From Acidimicrobiales bacterium (GTDB lineage Bacteria > Actinomycetota > Acidimicrobiia > Acidimicrobiales > CADCSY01): a stretch of DNA of 64,000 bases. Shown here piece by piece: positions 59,170 to 64,000 of the stretch (positions are counted from its first letter, which is position 1; each line of letters begins with the position of its first letter). Where the stretch lies: the NCBI GenBank assembly GCA_030446545.1, contig JAUJNB010000002.1, positions 1 to 64,000 on the forward strand. Direction: 5' to 3'. The notes under the pieces were generated by a model. The model was not told the DNA's origin and ran no database searches. It saw only the letters and a list, made by a program, of their open reading frames with translations. The position numbers were made by a program, and so were the translations under genes.

Positions 59170-60648
59170 CTACTGGTACTGCGGATTGCCAGGAGTTGGT
59201 ATGTGTGGGGCCACGGAGCCGTCGTGGCTGGGAACCCCTCTCGAGGATCGGCATGACCGCGCTTCGCCGACCACCACGACCAGGGCGGCCAGGCCGTAGC
59301 TGACCCGACCGATGATGGGGATGGGGCCGTCGAGCAGGGCGGCCAGGTAGACCGGGTAGCCGGCGACGGCCACGGCGATCCACCACCATCTGCGGGCCAG
59401 GGTGGCCAAGGCCACCAGGAGCAGGGCGTACCAGGGCTGAACCGGCGTGGCGAGGAGCAGGGCGGTGCCGAACAACAACGTGGCCGCCACCTCGGGCGCC
59501 CGGCGGGAGCGCCAGGCCACCACCGCGGCCACGGCCAGGCCGAGGCCGGCCACCACCTGGGCCGGGGTGCCCGTCAACCCCACCAGGCCGAGCAACAGGA
59601 ACCGGCTCCCTCCGGCGTAGCCCTCCTCGGCCAGGTAGCCGGGGAGGTAGCCGAGGACGTCGACACCCACGGCGACCGCGTGCCGGGCGTACCCGAGGCC
59701 GATGGTGGCAGCGAAGGCGACCAAGGTGAGCGACGCGTGCCGGGGACGGCGGCCGGCGACCACCGGCAGCAAGGCCGCGGGGTAGAGCTTGATCAGCGTG
59801 GCCAGCCCCAGGAGCACGCCGGCCAGGACGCCTCGCGGCCGCCGGGCGGCGTAGAGGGCACCGACCGTCACCAGGACGGCCAGGGCGTCGACATGGGCGC
59901 TCTGAGCCGACTCCAACACCGCGATGGGACTCCAGGCGTAGAGGACGACCGATCGGGCGTCGTGCCCCGAGCGGGCCAGGGCCAGGGCCAGGGCGGCGAC
60001 GAGGCCGAGGTCGACGACCAGGGCCAGGCCCTGCCAGGCCCGGTCCTCTCCGGCGTCGGGTAGGAGGAGGTCGCCCACCCGGAACCAGACCTGGGCGAGG
60101 GGTGGGTAGATGGTGCGCTGGTCGGCCCGGTTGATGCGGGTGCAACCGGGTGGGCGATCCAGGTCGGCGCAGCCGGCGGCGTCGGGCCACAGCCAGGGGC
60201 CTCGCAGGCCGGCCAGCTCCTCGGCGGTCGGGGGGTGGCGGTAGGGGTCGAACCCGGCGGCCTGGACGCTCCCGTCCCACGCGTAGCGGTAGACGTCGTC
60301 GGAGAGCACGGGGACGCCGGCCAGGGCCACGATCCGAAGGGCGGCGGCCACGACCACCACGAGGACCAGCCCACGGCGTCGGTCGGCCGTGCGCAGCACG
60401 AGGGTCGCGCCCACCCCGAAGGCCACCCACCAGGCACCGACGATGACGAGGAGGCGCCAGCGCTGCTCCAGGACAGGCCCGACGGTGGCGAGGAGCAGCG
60501 CCAGGGACACGCCGGCGAGCCCGGCGACCCCGGCGCCACCGGCGGTGAGGAGGTCGAGCCGACGCCGGCGAGGGGTCGGCGGCGGTGCGGGAGGCGGAGG
60601 AGGAGGAACAACGGTGACGGTAGAGCCCGCCCGGACCCACCGGGACAA
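59170..60648 (-). CDS. DUF2029/GT87-type membrane mannosyltransferase
   Basis: Polytopic GT-C glycosyltransferase, about 492 residues from TTG 60648 (the open frame reaches 60738; the start is uncertain). A Pro-rich N-terminus precedes roughly 12 helices. The first large loop has VLSDDVYRYAWDGSVQAAGF with the acidic pair typical of GT-C enzymes, followed by a luminal loop with INRADQRTIYPPLAQVWF. LATLIKLYPAALLPVVAG and ATPVQPWYALLLVAL are hallmarks of the polyprenol-phosphate-mannose-using group. It is divergent from the Mo-oxidoreductase gene and upstream of the AAA ATPase gene, with a four-base gap. It belongs with the GT2/epimerase set. Confidence 0.9.
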   Translation of the reverse strand: MSRWVRAGSTVTVVPPPPPPAPPPTPRRRRLDLLTAGGAGVAGLAGVSLALLLATVGPVLEQRWRLLVIVGAWWVAFGVGATLVLRTADRRRGLVLVVVVAAALRIVALAGVPVLSDDVYRYAWDGSVQAAGFDPYRHPPTAEELAGLRGPWLWPDAAGCADLDRPPGCTRINRADQRTIYPPLAQVWFRVGDLLLPDAGEDRAWQGLALVVDLGLVAALALALARSGHDARSVVLYAWSPIAVLESAQSAHVDALAVLVTVGALYAARRPRGVLAGVLLGLATLIKLYPAALLPVVAGRRPRHASLTLVAFAATIGLGYARHAVAVGVDVLGYLPGYLAEEGYAGGSRFLLLGLVGLTGTPAQVVAGLGLAVAAVVAWRSRRAPEVAATLLFGTALLLATPVQPWYALLLVALATLARRWWWIAVAVAGYPVYLAALLDGPIPIIGRVSYGLAALVVVVGEARSCRSSRGVPSHDGSVAPHIPTPGNPQYQ

Positions 60649-60722
60649 CGGGCCATTACAGCCCGGGGAACAACGACCCTCATGCCGGACCGGCACAGGG
60701 GCCGGCGTTACCGTCGGATCCC

Positions 60723-61880
60723 ATGGGCGAAGGCGCACGTCGGCTGCGGTTGCCCACCACCGGCTCCTTCACGAGCCCGCTGCACGCCCCTCGCACCGCG
60801 GCCGTCCTCGGCCTGGCCCTGGGCCTGACCTTCACCGTGTGCTTCCTCACCGGTCTGTTGTCGCACCTCCACCAGCACCCGATCGGGTGGCTGACGCTGC
60901 CGTCCCGCCCGGCCGGGCTCTACCGGCTCAGCCAGGGCGCCCACGTCATCACCGGGGTGGCCTCGATCCCCCTGCTGCTGGCCAAGCTGTGGACCGTCTA
61001 CCCCCACCTCTGGGCCCGACCGGTCCTGGCCAGCCCGGCCCACGCCCTCGAGCGCCTCAGCCTGGCGGCCCTGGTGGGGGGCAGCCTGTTCCTGCTCTTC
61101 ACCGGCACGATCAACATCGCCTACTGGTACGAGCCCATGCGCTTCTCCTTCACCGCCGGGCACTACTGGGCGGCGTGGATCACCATGGGCGGCCTTCTCG
61201 TGCACGTCGGGGCCAAGGTGACGACCACCCGCCTGGCCCTGTCGAAGCGCAGCCCCGACCGGCACGGGCCGGCCGGCGACGGGCTCAGCCGGCGCGGCTT
61301 CCTCACCGCGGTGGGCCTCACCTCGGGTGTGCTGGTCGTGGCCATCGCCGGCCAGACGGTGGGCGCCCTACGCCGGATCTCGGTACTGGCGCCCCGGCGG
61401 CCCGACGCCGGGCCCCAGGGCTACCCGGTGAACCGCACGGCGGCCCAGGCCGGCATCGACGCCGGAGGGGCCGACGAGCGACGTTTCCTGCTCTCGGTCG
61501 AGGGTGACGTGCGCCGGCCCCTCACGCTCGACCTGGCCCAGCTCCGGGCCATGCCCCAGCGGGAGGTCACCCTTCCCATCAGCTGTGTCGAGGGGTGGAG
61601 CTTCTCGGCCCGCTGGACGGGGGTGCCCGTGACTGCGCTCCTGGCCCTCGCCGGTGCCGCCGACGGCAGCGGCGCCACCGTCGAGTCCATGGAGGCGGAG
61701 GGCGCGTACCGGACCTCCCCCCTCAACCGGCTCCAGGCCCGGGACCCCGACACCCTCCTCGCCCTCCAGCTCGACGGCCAGCCGCTGGCCCTCGACCACG
61801 GGTTTCCCCTGCGCCTGATCGCCCCCAACCGCCCCGGCGTGCAGCAGACCAAGTGGGTGCGTCGGATCGTGGTGGCATGA
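60723..61880 (+). CDS. Sulfite-oxidase-like molybdopterin oxidoreductase with N-terminal membrane domain
   Basis: A 385-residue protein. The N-terminal 190 residues hold four or five helices with His residues placed like a b-type cytochrome (LTGLLSHLHQHPIGW, AHVITGVASIPLLLAK, GGLLVHVGAKV). A second signal-like segment, SRRGFLTAVGLTSG, leads to the Mo domain. The Mo-coordinating Cys is at about 288 in PISCVEGWSFSARWTG. ALDHGFPLRLIAPNRPGVQQ closes the fold. It therefore looks like an MsrP-type YedY/YedZ pair in one chain. ATG 60723 is the start; it overlaps the next gene. Confidence 0.92.
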   Translation: MGEGARRLRLPTTGSFTSPLHAPRTAAVLGLALGLTFTVCFLTGLLSHLHQHPIGWLTLPSRPAGLYRLSQGAHVITGVASIPLLLAKLWTVYPHLWARPVLASPAHALERLSLAALVGGSLFLLFTGTINIAYWYEPMRFSFTAGHYWAAWITMGGLLVHVGAKVTTTRLALSKRSPDRHGPAGDGLSRRGFLTAVGLTSGVLVVAIAGQTVGALRRISVLAPRRPDAGPQGYPVNRTAAQAGIDAGGADERRFLLSVEGDVRRPLTLDLAQLRAMPQREVTLPISCVEGWSFSARWTGVPVTALLALAGAADGSGATVESMEAEGAYRTSPLNRLQARDPDTLLALQLDGQPLALDHGFPLRLIAPNRPGVQQTKWVRRIVVA

Positions 61881-62341
61881 GCGCGACCCCGTCGTCGACA
61901 CCCGTTGCCTACCCAGAGGGAAGGTCCCGCTGGTTCTGGCCGGGGCTGGTCGTGGGCGGCATGGTCATGGCCGTCGGGGTGCGGGGGCTGATCGTCAACC
62001 GGGCCGCGCTGATGGCCACCAACCCACCCGGATGGCTGGGCCTGTGGCTGGGCGCCAACCTGGTCCACGACCTCGTCCTGGTGCCTGCGGTGCTCGCCGT
62101 AGGGCTGGCCGTGCGGCGCCTCGTCCCCGCCCCCGTCCGGGCCGTGGTCCAGGCGGGCCTGTTGTGCTCGGCCGTCGTCGTGCTCTACGCCCTGCCCCTC
62201 GTCCTGGGCCTGGGGTCGACTGGCGGGAACGACACCATCCTGCCCCGAGACTACGGACGGGGCCTGTTTTTCGTCCTGGCCGTGGTGGCCGTCGTCACTG
62301 CGGCCGCCGCTCTGTTCGTGTCCCGCCGCCCTCGGGAGTAG
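61877..62341 (+). CDS. Small integral membrane protein
   Basis: A 154-residue protein with four helices: about 22-42 (WPGLVVGGMVMAVGVRGLIV), 55-78, 88-115 and 128-148. ATG 61877 overlaps the stop of the Mo-oxidoreductase gene, so it is probably a partner subunit or assembly helper. No motif or family is recognised. It is convergent with the ArsR gene (seven-base gap). Confidence 0.8.
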   Translation: MSATPSSTPVAYPEGRSRWFWPGLVVGGMVMAVGVRGLIVNRAALMATNPPGWLGLWLGANLVHDLVLVPAVLAVGLAVRRLVPAPVRAVVQAGLLCSAVVVLYALPLVLGLGSTGGNDTILPRDYGRGLFFVLAVVAVVTAAAALFVSRRPRE

Positions 62342-62348
62342 CCGGCGC

Positions 62349-62684
62349 TCAACAGGGAGCGGAGGCCTCGCTGGGCTCGTCGTCGGGCAGAAGGGCGCCG
62401 GCCAGGCGGCCCAACTCACGGTGCAGCGCCTTGACCTTGGACCGGTCGGCGGAGTAGCAGACGAAGGTCCCCACCTGGCGGCGGTTGACCAGTCCCGAAT
62501 CGACCAGCACCGAGAGGTGGTGGGAGGCGAGGGAAGGGGACATGCCGATGGCCTCGGCCAGAAATCCCGCCGTACGGGGGCCGCGCCGCAACCAGCGCAA
62601 CATCTGCAACCGGTGGGGCTCACCGAGCACGGCCAGCGTGTGGGAGATCCGCTCCACCTGTCGCCGGGAGAAGGTGCTGACCAT
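62349..62684 (-). CDS. ArsR-family transcriptional regulator
   Basis: A 111-residue winged-helix repressor. The helix-turn-helix region reads PHRLQMLRWLRRGPRTAGFL and GMSPSLASHHLSVLVDSGLV, followed by the wing NRRQVGTFVCYSAD. No CxC metal site appears on helix 3; a lone Cys lies in the wing and one at the C-terminus. It is therefore more likely to sense redox state or a small molecule than a metal. It is divergent from the ketosynthase gene, with a 75-base gap that may be its operator. Confidence 0.9.
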   Translation of the reverse strand: MVSTFSRRQVERISHTLAVLGEPHRLQMLRWLRRGPRTAGFLAEAIGMSPSLASHHLSVLVDSGLVNRRQVGTFVCYSADRSKVKALHRELGRLAGALLPDDEPSEASAPC

Positions 62685-62759
62685 GGGCCAAATCCTACGC
62701 AGTCGAGGATGGCCGAGTGGTGAGCGGAGGGAAGGTGGGCCCACTACGCTGCCGCCGCC

Positions 62760-63968
62760 ATGGGTCCTCGGGTGGTGGCCATCACCGGCATCGGTGTCCT
62801 GGCGCCCTGTGGAACCGGTATCCAGGACTTCTGGGAGGGCCTGCACACCGAGCCCGGGCCGCGGCGCCAGCCGCTGGCCATCGAGGGGTTCGACCCGGCG
62901 GTGTGGTTCGGTCCCAAGGAGGTGCGACGGGTCGACCGGTTCACCCAGCTGGGTGTGGCGGCGGCGACCATGGCCCTCGACGACGCCGGCCTCGGAGCGG
63001 GCCGCGACGTCGACGGTGACGGCAACATGGCTGAGATCGACCACGATCGGGCCGGGGTGATGGTGGCCACCGGAGTGGGCGGGCTGGCCAGCTACGACGA
63101 GCAGTTGCGGGTCCTCGAGACCCGGGGGGCCAAGCGCGTCTCGCCCTTCCTCATCCCCATGCTCATGCCCAACGCGGCGGCGGCGGCGGTGTCGATGCGC
63201 CTGGGTTGGAAGGGGCCGTGTGAGACGGTCACCACGGCCTGTGCCGCCGGCACCCACGGCGTGGCCCACGGTGCCTCGTGGATCCGGTCCGGACGTTGCC
63301 AGGTGGTGTTGGCCGGGGCCAGCGAGGCTCGCCCTTCGCCCGTCGGCATGGCTGCGTTCGCCAACATGACCGCCCTGTCGCCGAGCGGGCTGTCCCGGCC
63401 CTTCGACACCGGGCGCGACGGCTTCCTCGCCTCGGAGGGCGCGGCCATGTTGGTGCTCGAGGAGCTCGACGCCGCCCGGTCCCGCGGGGCTCGCATCTAC
63501 GCCCTGGTGCTGGGCGCCGCCAGCAACGCCGACGCCCACCACCTCACGGCCCCGGCGGAAGCGGGTGAGGGGGCGTTGGCGTGCATGCGCCTGGCGCTCG
63601 ACGACGCCGCTCTCAGCGCCGACGACATCGTCCACGTCAACGCCCACGGCACGTCCACGCCCCTGAACGACGCCGCCGAGGCCGCCGCCCTCTCGGCCTT
63701 GTTCGGATCCCCGGGGCCACCGGTCACGTCCGTCAAGGGTGTCGTGGGCCACCCCTTCGGCGCCGCAGGAGCACTCGAAGCCGCCGCCGCCGCCCTCACC
63801 ATCCACCGCCGGTCGATCCCGCCCACCGCCGGCCACCGCCTGCTCGACCCGACCATGACCCTCGACGTGGTGACGGGCGGCCCCCGACCCATCGAGGCGG
63901 GCCCGGTGCTGTCGAACTCCTTCGCCTTCGGCGGCCACAACGCCTGCCTCATCCTGGGCCCGGCCTGA
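62760..63968 (+). CDS. Beta-ketoacyl-ACP synthase, FabF-like
   Basis: Condensing enzyme of 402 residues. The Cys-His-His-Lys set is complete: Cys161 in TTACAAGTHG, His296 in VNAHGTSTPLND, Lys326 and His331 in VKGVVGHPFGAAGA. GVMVATGVGGLASYDEQ and LSNSFAFGGHNACLIL are standard. It stands alone: no acpP, fabD, fabG or second ketosynthase follows within the window. It may serve primary lipid synthesis or a specialised lipid. ATG 62760 is the start; divergent from the ArsR gene. Confidence 0.93.
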   Translation: MGPRVVAITGIGVLAPCGTGIQDFWEGLHTEPGPRRQPLAIEGFDPAVWFGPKEVRRVDRFTQLGVAAATMALDDAGLGAGRDVDGDGNMAEIDHDRAGVMVATGVGGLASYDEQLRVLETRGAKRVSPFLIPMLMPNAAAAAVSMRLGWKGPCETVTTACAAGTHGVAHGASWIRSGRCQVVLAGASEARPSPVGMAAFANMTALSPSGLSRPFDTGRDGFLASEGAAMLVLEELDAARSRGARIYALVLGAASNADAHHLTAPAEAGEGALACMRLALDDAALSADDIVHVNAHGTSTPLNDAAEAAALSALFGSPGPPVTSVKGVVGHPFGAAGALEAAAAALTIHRRSIPPTAGHRLLDPTMTLDVVTGGPRPIEAGPVLSNSFAFGGHNACLILGPA

Positions 63969-64000
63969 CGGCACCAGCCGGGCAGCCGCACCGGGACGGG

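Overview
The window is high-GC DNA from an actinobacterium. It has the actinobacterial order alaS-ruvX-mltG-aroE-aroC-aroK-aroB-aroQ-pepQ-efp-nusB-pyrR-pyrB-pyrC-carA-carB-pyrD-pyrF-mihF-gmk-rpoZ-coaBC-metK-priA, an actinobacterial-type integration host factor (mIHF) and a PriA without a Walker A motif. GTG and TTG starts are common. My guess is the class Acidimicrobiia, but that is an inference from gene content and protein style, not from a marker tree.

Layout. 1-7 kb: a sensor kinase cut by the left edge, divergent from a lipoprotein / membrane-fusion / ATPase / permease exporter operon, then a VOC protein and an MFS transporter. 7-17 kb: hisS-aspS, a 34-copy TG microsatellite beside a decayed gene, rarA, two small membrane-associated genes, then alaS-ruvX-mltG. 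17-25 kb: shikimate genes (aroE, aroC, aroK, aroB, aroQ) with a shortened Uma2 gene, a prepilin peptidase, acylphosphatase, a Xaa-Pro peptidase, efp and nusB. 25-34 kb: the pyrimidine operon, headed by a PyrR-binding hairpin. 34-40 kb: mihF, gmk, rpoZ, coaBC, metK, priA. 40-47.6 kb: two methyltransferases, an SDR, a YbdK-type ligase, a class I glutamine amidotransferase, a class A PBP and a small membrane protein. 47.8-62.7 kb: glycosyltransferase, epimerase, two-component system, DUF2064, methyltransferase, DUF2029 mannosyltransferase and Mo-oxidoreductase genes, interrupted by a 6.4-kb minus-strand block. The last gene is a FabF-like ketosynthase.

Genes in the long plus-strand runs overlap by 1-4 bases (ATGA, GTGA, TTGA, TGATG) at nearly every junction, so translation is probably coupled. 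Against that regular pattern, pyrD, pyrF, mihF, coaBC, metK, rarA and the 5' ends of priA and the AAA ATPase gene need one-base insertions or deletions, mostly in short homopolymers, to give full-length products. Most of these are essential or near-essential housekeeping genes, so consensus sequence errors are likelier than gene decay, and their translations here should be treated as approximate.

The most unusual content is the 52.8-57.6 kb operon: a TusA-like protein, a DsrE-like protein, a fusion of a second TusA-like domain to a cobalamin-independent methionine-synthase-type domain, and a PhnD/PhnE/PhnC-type importer. It looks like an uncharacterised pathway that couples import of a small oxyanion-like or organo-phosphorus/sulfur compound to methyl transfer and sulfur relay. 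Its substrate cannot be read from sequence.
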